Below, piece by piece: positions 7,560 to 13,561 of a stretch of 13,561 nt of DNA. Numbering within the stretch: position 1 is the stretch's first letter; every line of letters begins with the position of its first letter. A program made the translations under genes and the position numbers. The stretch is from Desulfobulbaceae bacterium. Its GTDB lineage: Bacteria > Desulfobacterota > Desulfobulbia > Desulfobulbales > Desulfobulbaceae. The notes beneath the pieces were generated by a model. That model was not told the DNA's origin. It was given only the letters and a program-made list of their open reading frames with translations, and ran no database searches. The stretch covers positions 1 through 13,561 of the forward strand of contig DNUE01000046.1 in NCBI GenBank assembly GCA_003508005.1. Direction: 5' to 3'.

Positions 7560-7753
7560 AAAGCAAACTGGAGATATCATGAATTTTTGCCTGCCGCCAA
7601 TTCCGGACCTGCCGGGGATGGAGGAGGAGCGGATGGGAGCGGCCGATGCAATGCGGCAGCAGCAACAAAAGGTTGGCGCGCGTCGCGGGCGGAATGTTCC
7701 GCGCCAGATGACTTTACGGGGTTCGCTGAAGACTTGTTCAAGGAGGTGTGCGC

Positions 7754-8263
7754 ATGAAGTGCAGGTTCCGAAAAAGAAGGATGATAATGGCCGGGGCAGC
7801 CCTGGCGACGCTGCTGCTTTCCCTGGGCGGGGCAGAGGCGCAGCAGTCGATTTCTTCCTCGCTGGGAGTGCTCGTCTACCCGGCCAAGGGGCAGCAGTCG
7901 CAGCAGCAGAACATGGATGAGGGTGAGTGCTACACCTGGGCGAAACAGCAGACAGGAATTGATCCGGTGGCGGTAGCGGGTACCCCGACACAGCAGAGCG
8001 GACCCGCGGTCGGCGGGGGGGAGCGGGTTGCCGGCGCGGCTCGTGGAGCGGTCGGCGGCGTGGCTATCGGCGCTATTGCCGGTGATGCCGGAGAGGGGGC
8101 CGCGATCGGGGCCGTAGCCGGCGCCATGCTTGGCGGCCGGCAGGCCCGGAAGAACAAAGCGGCCAAGGAACAGCAGGCGCAGCAGGCCAAGTCCTCAACC
8201 CTGCAGCATTTCAACAAGGCATTTGCCGTCTGCATGGAAGGCCGGGGCTACACTGTCAAATAG
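7754..8263 (+). CDS. Exported glycine-zipper protein, 169 aa
   Basis: The start is ATG 7754, with a full AGGAGGT at 7741-7747 and a 6-nt spacer; a GTG two codons earlier shares the frame but sits on the ribosome-binding site. A signal peptide covers residues 1-29 (basic MKCRFRKRR, hydrophobic GAALATLLLSLGG, cleavage after AEA). Then come GVLVYPAKGQ, a Gln-rich stretch, and DEGECYTWAKQQTGIDP, a motif seen in a widespread family of small glycine-zipper envelope proteins. Residues about 87-128 form the zipper, with glycines at close to every fourth position (GVAIGAIAGDAGEGAAIGAV), which in such proteins packs helices in or on a membrane. A basic Lys/Gln-rich helix and a C-terminal domain with Cys160 end the protein; Cys59 and Cys160 may form a disulfide. 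It is the first gene behind promoter copy 1. Its role is not known; envelope integrity is an inference from the family type. Confidence 0.85.
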   Translation: MKCRFRKRRMIMAGAALATLLLSLGGAEAQQSISSSLGVLVYPAKGQQSQQQNMDEGECYTWAKQQTGIDPVAVAGTPTQQSGPAVGGGERVAGAARGAVGGVAIGAIAGDAGEGAAIGAVAGAMLGGRQARKNKAAKEQQAQQAKSSTLQHFNKAFAVCMEGRGYTVK

Positions 8264-8286
8264 GGGAATTCACGGAGGTGCACATA

Positions 8287-8682
8287 ATGAAACCGATGCA
8301 ATGCCTCATGCTGCTGATTTTTTTGCTCATGGCATCTGCGGCAACAGGCGAGGAAATATTTGACGGTTCGAAGACTCTGCTTTGCGCAAGCATCGAGGCG
8401 ATTGACTGCGCCTCCGGGGAAGCGTGTGCCAGCGGCCGGCCCGAGGCCATTGGCGCCCCCCAGTTCCTGAGGATCGACTTTGCGAATAAGGAGATCATCG
8501 GTCCCAAACAGACCACTCGTGTCCTGCACACCCTGGAAACCGAGGACCAGACTCTGCTCCAGGGCACCGAACTGAATATGGGGTGGGTCTTTGCCCTTGA
8601 TCGGGCGACCGGCAAATTCACCGCCACCCTTACCGATCAGAGCGGCGCCTTTGTAATTTTCGGCGCCTGTACCCCGCTCTGA
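8287..8682 (+). CDS. Small secreted protein of unknown function with four cysteines, 131 aa
   Basis: ATG 8287 is chosen because GGAGGT at 8274-8279 lies 7 nt upstream; a GTG three codons earlier overlaps that site. A signal peptide is clear (LMLLIFLLMASAATG, cleavage near residue 21). The mature protein has Cys 33, 41, 47 and 128, enough for two disulfides, and begins EEIFDGSKTLLCASIEAIDC. It ends with the strand AFVIFGACTP. I recall similar periplasmic proteins of this length, with an N-terminal 'FDGSK..LLC' segment and a C-terminal 'FGACTP', as uncharacterised in other proteobacteria, but no function is known to me. It lies 23 nt after the glycine-zipper gene, so it is in the same operon. 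The alternating hydrophobic pattern (FLRIDFANKEIIG, WVFALDRATGKFTATL) suggests a small beta-sheet domain. Confidence 0.82.
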   Translation: MKPMQCLMLLIFLLMASAATGEEIFDGSKTLLCASIEAIDCASGEACASGRPEAIGAPQFLRIDFANKEIIGPKQTTRVLHTLETEDQTLLQGTELNMGWVFALDRATGKFTATLTDQSGAFVIFGACTPL

Positions 8683-8783
8683 TATCGGTGCATGCCCTAT
8701 CAGCCTGGAGAAAATTTGCGGTTGCGGCTCTCGTTCACCTTCCGGATGTGGAGCGTCCTCCTGTGCCGAATACCGCCATTGCC

Positions 8784-10283
8784 ATGAAACAAGGGAAAAG
8801 GAGACGGTCGGGAGGCATGCTTGCCGCGCTGCTTACCTCTGCCTGCCTGCTGTTCATGCCTTACCGGTCAGAGGGCGAGGCGGCGGAATTGGCCGCACCG
8901 GTCCCCAGGCAGGCATTTGCCTGGAATCAGGACGCCTACTGGGAAGGCCTCGAGGAAGGGTATCGCACCCGGCGACAGGAAGGCTGCGCTGGCGCGGCGG
9001 CAGAAGTCCGGGGGCGGACGGAAGCCCTGCGCCAACTCCTGGCGCGCATCGCTGCCGGGCAGTTCGGCCCCGCGGCCGGCGAATTCGGGGATCTGGAGCG
9101 GGCCATGTTCGAAACTGCCCCGCTTTTAGCCGCCTGCGGCGAGGGGATTGCCGAGTATCTCCTTCTTGCCGCCGAGACACGGACCGTGGTCAAGCGCCAG
9201 TCGGAAAAGTGGGACATGAAGAGCGATGCGGCCAGGACAATCCTGTACCGGCTGCTCTACGGGTCCCGGGCAGCGCTGGAGGAGGTCATGGTCCAGGCCC
9301 CGCCGGGCGCGGTTCCGACCCTGATCCGGGGAACCGACGAGCCCTCCGCCACGCCTTCGGCAATGGTCAGCAATGTCCGGCTGCACAGCGGCGACATCCT
9401 CGTCTCCCGCGGCGGCGCTCCGACCTCGGCGCTCATCGCCCGGGGCAATGACTTTCCGGGCAATTTCTCGCACATCGCCCTGGTCTATGTCGAGCCGGCC
9501 TCTCAGGAGGCAAAGATCGTGGAGGCGCATATCGAGGTCGGGGTCGTTGTGTCCACGGTGGAGCAGTATCTGGCGGACACGAAGCTGCGGATGATGCTTC
9601 TCAGGCCAAGGGCCGACCTGCCGCAGCTGGCCAGGGACCCGATGCTGCCGCACAAGGCGGCGGAATACGCTTACAAAAGGGCGGCCGGAGGCCATGTGGC
9701 CTATGATTTTGCCATGGATTACCGGGACCATGCCAGGCTGTTCTGCTCAGAGGTGGCTTCCGAGGCCTATGCGCGCTACGGCATTGATCTCTGGGAGGGC
9801 ATCTCCCGCATCTCGTCCCCGGGGTTGCGGCGCTGGCTGGCCGCATTCGGGGTCGAGCATTTTGAGACCCAGGAGCCTTCGGACCTCGAGTACGATCCGC
9901 AGCTGCGGGTCGTCGGCGAGTGGCGCGATCCGGCGACCCTGCGGCAGGACCGGTTCGACAATGCGGTGACCGAGGTGATGCTGGAGGGTGCGGAAAAGGG
10001 TGAAGAACTCGACTACCAGGGGTATCTGCGGCCGGCCGCCCGCCTGGTCAAGCTCTACAGCAGGACGCGGAACCTGGCCGGTCAGGCCGGTCCGATCCCG
10101 GAGGGGATGTCCGTGGACGCTGCCCTGCGGACAGAGGAATATATGGCGCGGCATAAAGCCATCGACGGGCGCCTTGTCCTGAAAGCGGAGCAGTTCAAAA
10201 AGCAAATGGAGTACGAGGCACCCTACTGGCAACTCGTGAAACTGGCGCGCGCGGCAAAAGAGGAGGTCGAGGAGGCGAAGTGA
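8784..10283 (+). CDS. Exported YiiX-like permuted NlpC/P60 (papain-fold) hydrolase, 499 aa
   Basis: The frame is open from a GTG at 8688, but the first 32 codons read poorly and lack a ribosome-binding site. Met at 8784 gives a good signal peptide (MKQGKRRR, hydrophobic MLAALLTSACLLFM, cleavage near SEGEA), so I prefer it, although it too lacks a clear ribosome-binding site. The core at residues about 198-335 has the marks of the YaeF/YiiX-type permuted papain fold: LHSGDILVSRGG, then NFSHIALVYV (His230), IVEAHIEVGVV (Glu247), and YRDHARLFCSEVASEAY (Cys321). His and Cys are in the swapped order typical of this clade, whose members include lipid-acyl, amidase and peptidase enzymes. An N-terminal domain of about 170 residues, partly helical, and a C-terminal helical region of about 150 residues flank it. 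It is the third gene of the operon. The substrate could be cell-wall peptide or an acyl-lipid and cannot be told here. Confidence 0.85.
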   Translation: MKQGKRRRSGGMLAALLTSACLLFMPYRSEGEAAELAAPVPRQAFAWNQDAYWEGLEEGYRTRRQEGCAGAAAEVRGRTEALRQLLARIAAGQFGPAAGEFGDLERAMFETAPLLAACGEGIAEYLLLAAETRTVVKRQSEKWDMKSDAARTILYRLLYGSRAALEEVMVQAPPGAVPTLIRGTDEPSATPSAMVSNVRLHSGDILVSRGGAPTSALIARGNDFPGNFSHIALVYVEPASQEAKIVEAHIEVGVVVSTVEQYLADTKLRMMLLRPRADLPQLARDPMLPHKAAEYAYKRAAGGHVAYDFAMDYRDHARLFCSEVASEAYARYGIDLWEGISRISSPGLRRWLAAFGVEHFETQEPSDLEYDPQLRVVGEWRDPATLRQDRFDNAVTEVMLEGAEKGEELDYQGYLRPAARLVKLYSRTRNLAGQAGPIPEGMSVDAALRTEEYMARHKAIDGRLVLKAEQFKKQMEYEAPYWQLVKLARAAKEEVEEAK

Positions 10284-10325
10284 GGACAGCCAGCACCCGT
10301 GCCGCTGCCGTCATGGCCGTTGGAA

Positions 10326-10351
10326 TGCATCCTTATGCATGCATGGATGCA
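10326..10351 (+). repeat. Short inverted repeat between the two operons
   Basis: TGCATCC (10326-10332) is repeated inverted as GGATGCA (10345-10351), around a 12-nt loop that itself contains ATGCAT palindromes. It follows the hydrolase stop by about 40 nt but has no T-tract, so it is a poor intrinsic terminator. It lies 8 nt upstream of promoter copy 2 and could be a protein-binding site. Confidence 0.35.
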
Positions 10352-10354
10352 AAA

Positions 10355-10400
10355 CCCAGTAATTTTACGAGTTCATTCCCTCCCCCGTTTCTCCTATACT
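10355..10400 (+). promoter_or_regulatory. Activator-type promoter, copy 2 of the palindromic element
   Basis: CCAGTAA-TT-TTACGAG at 10355-10370 keeps the right arm of copy 1 exactly and 5 of 7 bases of the left arm. GTAATTTTACGAGTTC (10359-10374) is a 16-base identity with copy 1. A pyrimidine-rich spacer follows and then TATACT at 10395-10400. The element-to-(-10) distance is 36 bp, against 37 bp in copy 1. The predicted leader to the start codon at 10560 is about 150 nt and contains a small hairpin (CGGGCA paired with TGCCCG near 10413-10429). Confidence 0.68.
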
Positions 10401-10559
10401 ACGAATGAGAAAGGCGGGCAAACCCTGCCCGGGCAACTTCCGATACTGTTCCTCAGGGCGACCGTCTCTCGTTTCGGGGCGCAGGAGAACGGAGCGCCGC
10501 GCAGCAGTCTTGGGCTGACGAATACAATTCGCTATGGGTCCGCAATGAGGGAGCAAGGG

Positions 10560-10991
10560 ATGAAACTGGGAAAGGTCATTCTCGCCGACACGCATCAGAA
10601 TATGCTCGCCGGGGTGAGAATCCTCCTGGAGAGCATGTTCGACAAGGTCTTCATGGTTGCCGACGAGGCCTCGCTCCTGGAAGCAACGGAGAAGATCGGA
10701 CCCGACCTGATCATTGCCGACCTCTCGTTTCCGGTTACCAGGGAGACCAATATCGTCCGACGGCTTAATCGCATCTTTCCCGAGATCAAATTGATCATCC
10801 TGAGCGTGCATGATGAACGGAACGCGATCAATGAATGCCTTGAAGCAGGGGCTTCGGCTTTCGTCCTCAAAAGGACCGCGGTCAATGATCTTGTGCCGGC
10901 GATAGAGGCCGTGCTGCGAAACGGTTCCTATATCTCGCCTCTGGCCCTGAAGGCGACGGAAGTTCCTCTGCAGGGAAGAAGCGAGGTTTGA
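10560..10991 (+). CDS. Stand-alone response-regulator receiver domain, 143 aa, no output domain
   Basis: ATG 10560 is the start: GAGGGAG at 10547-10553 lies 6 nt upstream, whereas the frame further up (to 10299) runs across the promoter. The protein is a single receiver: VILADTHQNMLAGVRILLE, phospho-acceptor Asp54 in LIIADLSFPV, Ser82 (LSVHDE), and Lys104 in FVLKRTA. These key positions have the same residue numbers as in the full regulator at 6854-7495, and the segment YISPLAL matches its YVTPLLA, so the two are paralogues. The helix-turn-helix that should follow is absent; the protein ends after about 20 further residues (EVPLQGRSEV). The second acidic residue of the metal site is Thr11 instead of Asp, which may lower Mg2+ binding or phosphorylation. 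Possible roles: phosphate sink for the upstream kinase, dimer partner that modulates the full regulator, or a remnant. The good ribosome-binding site and promoter argue against a remnant. Confidence 0.85.
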   Translation: MKLGKVILADTHQNMLAGVRILLESMFDKVFMVADEASLLEATEKIGPDLIIADLSFPVTRETNIVRRLNRIFPEIKLIILSVHDERNAINECLEAGASAFVLKRTAVNDLVPAIEAVLRNGSYISPLALKATEVPLQGRSEV

Positions 10992-11028
10992 TCTTGATCC
11001 CACACATCTGCCCTACAAGGAGATCGGC

Positions 11029-13251
11029 ATGAACATAAGAACAGCAGGCATCATCCTGATTCTGATCCTCATGGCAACCGGTGGCGCAATTGCCGCCTTC
11101 GCCCAGGAACCTCCAGCCGATCCAGGCTGGCCGCGGGTGATCGAGAAGAACGGCAGCGAGTTGACCGTCTATCAGCCGCAGGTGGATTTCTGGAACAACT
11201 ATGCGAAGCTCGGCTTTCGCTGCGCCATCTCGGTCAAGCCCGCCGGCGTCAAGGAGGAAAAATTCGGTATCGCCGAGATAGAGGCCGATACGGTGACCGA
11301 CCATGCAAACCGCACGGTGATCCTGATCCCCAAAAAACGGGAGCTGCGCTTTCCCAATGTTGGAGAGGCAGAGGCAAAATCGCTGCGGGGCATCGTCGAC
11401 GAACTGCACCCCCCGGTTCAGGCGATGACGATCTCCCTGGACCGGATACTCACCTACCTGGAACCTGAAAAGCAGCCGGTGCAGCAGGCGGTTGATCTGA
11501 ACCTGGAGCCGCCGAAGATCTTCCACAGCCCCACACCGGCCATCCTGGTGATTTTCATGGGTGAACCCCAGCTGCAGCCTGTGGTCAAAGACAGGAGCGA
11601 CCTGATGTTTGCGGTGAACACCAACTGGGATGTCTTCTACGATACGGCCGGGCAGCGCTATTTCCTCCTGAACGGGGACAGCTGGCTGACTGCGGCGGAC
11701 GTACGCAAGGGGCCATGGTCGCCGGCAACGGGCCTGCCGCCGGGGTTGTCGTCCCTGCCGGCGGACGACAACTGGGCTGATGTCCGCCAGCACCTGCCGG
11801 GCAGAACGGAAACGAAGCCGCCCGTGGTGCTGATCACCACTGAACCCGCGGAGCTGATTCTCACCAATGGCGCCCCCAGCTACAGCCCCATCCCTGGCAC
11901 GAAGCTTATGCGCGTGGCAAACAGCGATTCGCCGGTGTTTCTCAACACCGGCGACAACAAGCATTATTTCCTGACCGCGGGCAGATGGTTCCGCGCCGCC
12001 AGCCTGGGCGGCCCCTGGTCGGCCGCCAGCACCGATCTGCCAGCCGACTTCAGCCGGATCCCGGACGACGACCCGGCCGCCTTCGTCAAGGCCTCCGTGC
12101 CCGGGACGACCGAGGCCAAGGACGCGGTGCTGCTCGCCTCCGTGCCCTCGACCACGGAAGTGGACCTGGCAAATCCCACCGTGGTGGAGGTGACCTACAG
12201 CGGCGAGCCGCAATTTGAAGCCATACCCTCCACCACGGTCCGGTACGCCAAAAATTCGCCCAACGCCGTGTTTCTGGTCGACGGCAGGTACTATTGCTGC
12301 GATCAGGGCGTCTGGTTCACCAGTACCGCCGCCACCGGCCCGTGGGCCTACAGCACGAGCGTCCCGCAGGCAATTTATGCGATCCCTTCGTCGCATCCCC
12401 TGCACAACGTGACCTACGTCACCGTTGTCGAGAGCACCCCGACCACGGTGGTCTACACCCAGACCGCCGGCTACAGCGGCGAATACGTGGCATCGACCGG
12501 GGTGCTGATGTTCGGCGCGGGCATGCTCGTGGGGGCGATGATCGCCGATGATCACGATCACTATTATTATCCCTGGTATCCCGTCCCCTATTCCTACGGG
12601 TGCGGCGCCAGATACAGCTATGCCCATGGCGGGTACTACAGAGGGGCTGTTGCGTATGGCCCTTATGGAGGGGCCGGGGCCGCCGCGGCCTATAATCCCC
12701 GCACCGGGACCTATTCCCGGGGCGCCTATGCCTACGGCCCCGCCGGCAGCGCTTCGGTGCGGCAGGCCTACAATCCCTACACCGGCACGCGGGCGCGTTC
12801 CGCGCGGGTGGATACCGCCTACGGTTCGGCCGGCAGGGGTGCGGCCTACAATCCGAACACCGGCACCGCGGTGCGCGGCGGCTACCGCAGCAGCGAGTAC
12901 GGCACTGCCGCCGGCGTCCAGACGAACAGGGGGACCGGCGCCGCGGCCTGGGACACGGAACGCGGCCAGGGCGCGGTGGCCAAGGACCGGCAGGGCAATG
13001 TCTATGCCGGCAAGGACGGCAATGTGTATAAAAAGGACAATTCAGGCAACTGGAGCACCAATTCCGGCAGCGGCTGGCAGACGATGGACAAGCCTCAACC
13101 GTCCCGTGACCTGAATGCACAGGCCCAGGCACGGAGCCGCGGCAACCAGCTCAGCCAGACCACAACTGCCACCCGTAGCACCACTACCACCAGGAGCACC
13201 GGCACCACCAGAAGCGGCGGTGGCGGCCGGGGCGGTGGTGGCCGGAGGTAA
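11029..13251 (+). CDS. Large secreted modular protein with Tyr/Gly-rich repeats, 740 aa
   Basis: The start ATG 11029 has AAGGAGA at 11017-11023. A signal peptide covers about 1-25 (GIILILILMATGGAIAAFA). Residues 33-160 form an N-terminal domain (GWPRVIEKNGSELTVYQPQVDFW; ISLDRILTYLE). Three tandem related modules follow at about 171-257, 266-357 and 385-460, each with 'GEPxxxPI..T..xxAxN', a 'VFL..G.xYF' strand pair, 'WF/WL' and 'GPW', then 'LP..F..IP'. A hydrophobic Gly segment lies at 491-505. A Tyr/Gly-rich region contains YNPRTGT, YNPYTGT and YNPNTGT at residues 555, 581 and 607, an exact 26-residue period. The C-terminus is Thr/Ser/Arg-rich and ends GGGGRGGGGRR. Similar proteins are often labelled 'carbohydrate-binding family V/XII' in databases; I know of no experimental basis for that. 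It lies 37 nt after the receiver gene, in the same operon. It is probably an envelope-associated or extracellular structural protein. Confidence 0.88.
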   Translation: MNIRTAGIILILILMATGGAIAAFAQEPPADPGWPRVIEKNGSELTVYQPQVDFWNNYAKLGFRCAISVKPAGVKEEKFGIAEIEADTVTDHANRTVILIPKKRELRFPNVGEAEAKSLRGIVDELHPPVQAMTISLDRILTYLEPEKQPVQQAVDLNLEPPKIFHSPTPAILVIFMGEPQLQPVVKDRSDLMFAVNTNWDVFYDTAGQRYFLLNGDSWLTAADVRKGPWSPATGLPPGLSSLPADDNWADVRQHLPGRTETKPPVVLITTEPAELILTNGAPSYSPIPGTKLMRVANSDSPVFLNTGDNKHYFLTAGRWFRAASLGGPWSAASTDLPADFSRIPDDDPAAFVKASVPGTTEAKDAVLLASVPSTTEVDLANPTVVEVTYSGEPQFEAIPSTTVRYAKNSPNAVFLVDGRYYCCDQGVWFTSTAATGPWAYSTSVPQAIYAIPSSHPLHNVTYVTVVESTPTTVVYTQTAGYSGEYVASTGVLMFGAGMLVGAMIADDHDHYYYPWYPVPYSYGCGARYSYAHGGYYRGAVAYGPYGGAGAAAAYNPRTGTYSRGAYAYGPAGSASVRQAYNPYTGTRARSARVDTAYGSAGRGAAYNPNTGTAVRGGYRSSEYGTAAGVQTNRGTGAAAWDTERGQGAVAKDRQGNVYAGKDGNVYKKDNSGNWSTNSGSGWQTMDKPQPSRDLNAQAQARSRGNQLSQTTTATRSTTTTRSTGTTRSGGGGRGGGGRR

Positions 13252-13400
13252 GGGTCGCCGCATGCTCTTCGGATGCAATGGTTCTGAAATTGTGCACACT
13301 GCACGAAATGTTCCTTGGCGCCACTGCTGTTGCTGTTTGTTTTAGATTGCTCTTTCACCCCTTGTATGTTTCGTTTGCCAGGCATGAACAAATAGCGAAT

Positions 13401-13406
13401 TATAAT
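13401..13406 (+). promoter_or_regulatory. Consensus -10 box (TATAAT) within a 12-bp palindrome
   Basis: TATAAT lies inside the perfect palindrome GAATTATAATTC (13396-13407). Transcription from it would begin near 13413, exactly where the folded leader begins. No good -35 is at 17 bp; TTGCCA at 13375-13380 is 20 bp away, so an activator may be needed. The stretch 13252-13400 otherwise shows no gene and no clear terminator. Confidence 0.5.
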
Positions 13407-13412
13407 TCAGCC

Positions 13413-13549
13413 TGGTCCGTCTCGGCAGCTCGGTAACCCCTTGGGACGCCAAGCCCGCTGGTTAGCGAAGAGCGCCGAGACGGTGTTTCATTGACAACCC
13501 GAACGGTTGCTTGGGCAAATAAGCACGCAATTTTACAAGGATGGGTGCC
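13413..13549 (+). ncRNA. Structured 5' leader, candidate riboswitch or cis-regulatory RNA (unassigned)
   Basis: A perfect 10-bp stem (13417-13426 with 13474-13483) continues, after one bulged A, as GCTC/GAGC (13428-13431 with 13470-13473). Inside are two small hairpins: CTTGG-GACG-CCAAG (13440-13453) and CGCT-GGTT-AGCG (13456-13467). The loop/arm GGTTA (13460-13464) is complementary to TAACC (13434-13438), which allows a pseudoknot. Downstream, CAACC (13495-13499) forms a hairpin with GGTTG (13505-13509) and could also compete for the same GGTTA. The ribosome-binding site CAAGG (13536-13540) is complementary to CCTTG (13439-13443) inside the fold. This is the layout expected of a translational riboswitch. 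I could not match it to a known class: it has GGGACGC and AAGCC pieces reminiscent of c-di-GMP-I aptamers but lacks that class's other conserved parts. Confidence 0.55.
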
Positions 13550-13561
13550 ATGAACGAAGCA
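13550..13561 (+). CDS. First codons of a gene continuing beyond the window (MNEA...)
   Basis: ATG at 13550 follows AAGG at 13537-13540 by 9 nt and stays open to the window end. An in-frame ATG at 13541 lies directly on the ribosome-binding site and is less likely. The identity cannot be read from four codons; the product is presumably what the upstream RNA leader regulates. Confidence 0.45.

Noticed and set aside
7579..7920. 113-codon frame in the leader of the glycine-zipper gene
   Set aside because: It has a fair ribosome-binding site, but its second half is only the shifted frame of the secreted protein (Gly/Arg/Ala-rich); at most its first part could be a leader peptide.
8644..8667. GTAATTTTC flanked by GGCGCC direct repeats as a regulatory site
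   Set aside because: It lies within the coding sequence for the conserved C-terminal strand (AFVIFGACTP) of the small four-Cys protein and no promoter follows.
10882..12627. Long minus-strand open frame (581 codons) opposite the 740-aa protein
   Set aside because: It mirrors a GC-rich gene with a signal peptide, ribosome-binding site and internal repeats; the antisense product is low-complexity (Gly/Arg/His-rich) with no domain marks or ribosome-binding site.
13417..13483. tRNA-like reading of the folded leader (AGCTCGG and GGTTAGCG resemble D-arm pieces)
   Set aside because: No T-loop motif, no anticodon arm of proper size and wrong total length.
13522..13540. CGCAATTTTACAAGG as a third copy of the palindromic element
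   Set aside because: It resembles the core (GTAATTTTACGAG) but lacks the inverted repeat and sits on a ribosome-binding site with no -10 box following inside the window.

Overview
The window looks like chromosomal DNA of a Gram-negative, signalling-rich bacterium, most likely a deltaproteobacterium of the Desulfuromonas/Geobacter type (Desulfuromonadota). This rests on family resemblance only: a branched-chain amino-acid type binding protein joined to a histidine kinase with a cysteine-rich 'CWEIEKC' insert, an outer-membrane beta-barrel protein, and several secreted proteins. No rRNA, tRNA, CRISPR array or intact mobile element was seen. The first ~3.5 kb is visibly more AT-rich than the rest, so the window may join two chromosomal neighbourhoods. 

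Layout. (1) 1-2486: the C-terminal part of a periplasmic ligand-binding protein, followed after 2 nt by a membrane histidine kinase. (2) 2551-2932, minus strand: a 100-aa protein of unknown function with its own terminator. (3) 2933-3541: intergenic DNA holding a start-less coding remnant and a doubtful 20-aa microORF. (4) 3542-4495: a secreted outer-membrane beta-barrel protein, followed by a 15-bp perfect hairpin. (5) 4742-7495: a promoter and a two-gene operon for a soluble GAF-PAS-PAS histidine kinase and a NarL/LuxR-type response regulator (ATGA overlap). (6) 7514-10283: a palindromic promoter element, then three exported proteins: a glycine-zipper protein, a small four-cysteine periplasmic protein, and a YiiX-like permuted NlpC/P60 (papain-fold) protein. 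(7) 10355-13251: a second copy of the same promoter element, then a stand-alone receiver-domain protein related to the response regulator, and a 740-aa secreted protein made of tandem modules plus Tyr/Gly-rich repeats. (8) 13401-13561: a TATAAT box, a strongly folded RNA leader that looks like a cis-regulatory RNA with a possible pseudoknot, and the first codons of a gene that runs off the window. 

How it may work together (inference). A 16-bp sequence (GTAATTTTACGAGTTC) is identical in front of regions 6 and 7 and sits 36-37 bp upstream of a good -10 box in each. In region 6 it forms a 7-2-7 inverted repeat, a layout known for NarL-type regulators. The simplest reading is that the regulator at 6854-7495 activates both operons, so regions 5-7 form one locally encoded envelope-stress or envelope-remodelling regulon, with the single-domain receiver as a feedback or phosphate-sink element. 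This regulon and the unassigned RNA leader at the right end are the two most interesting things here.
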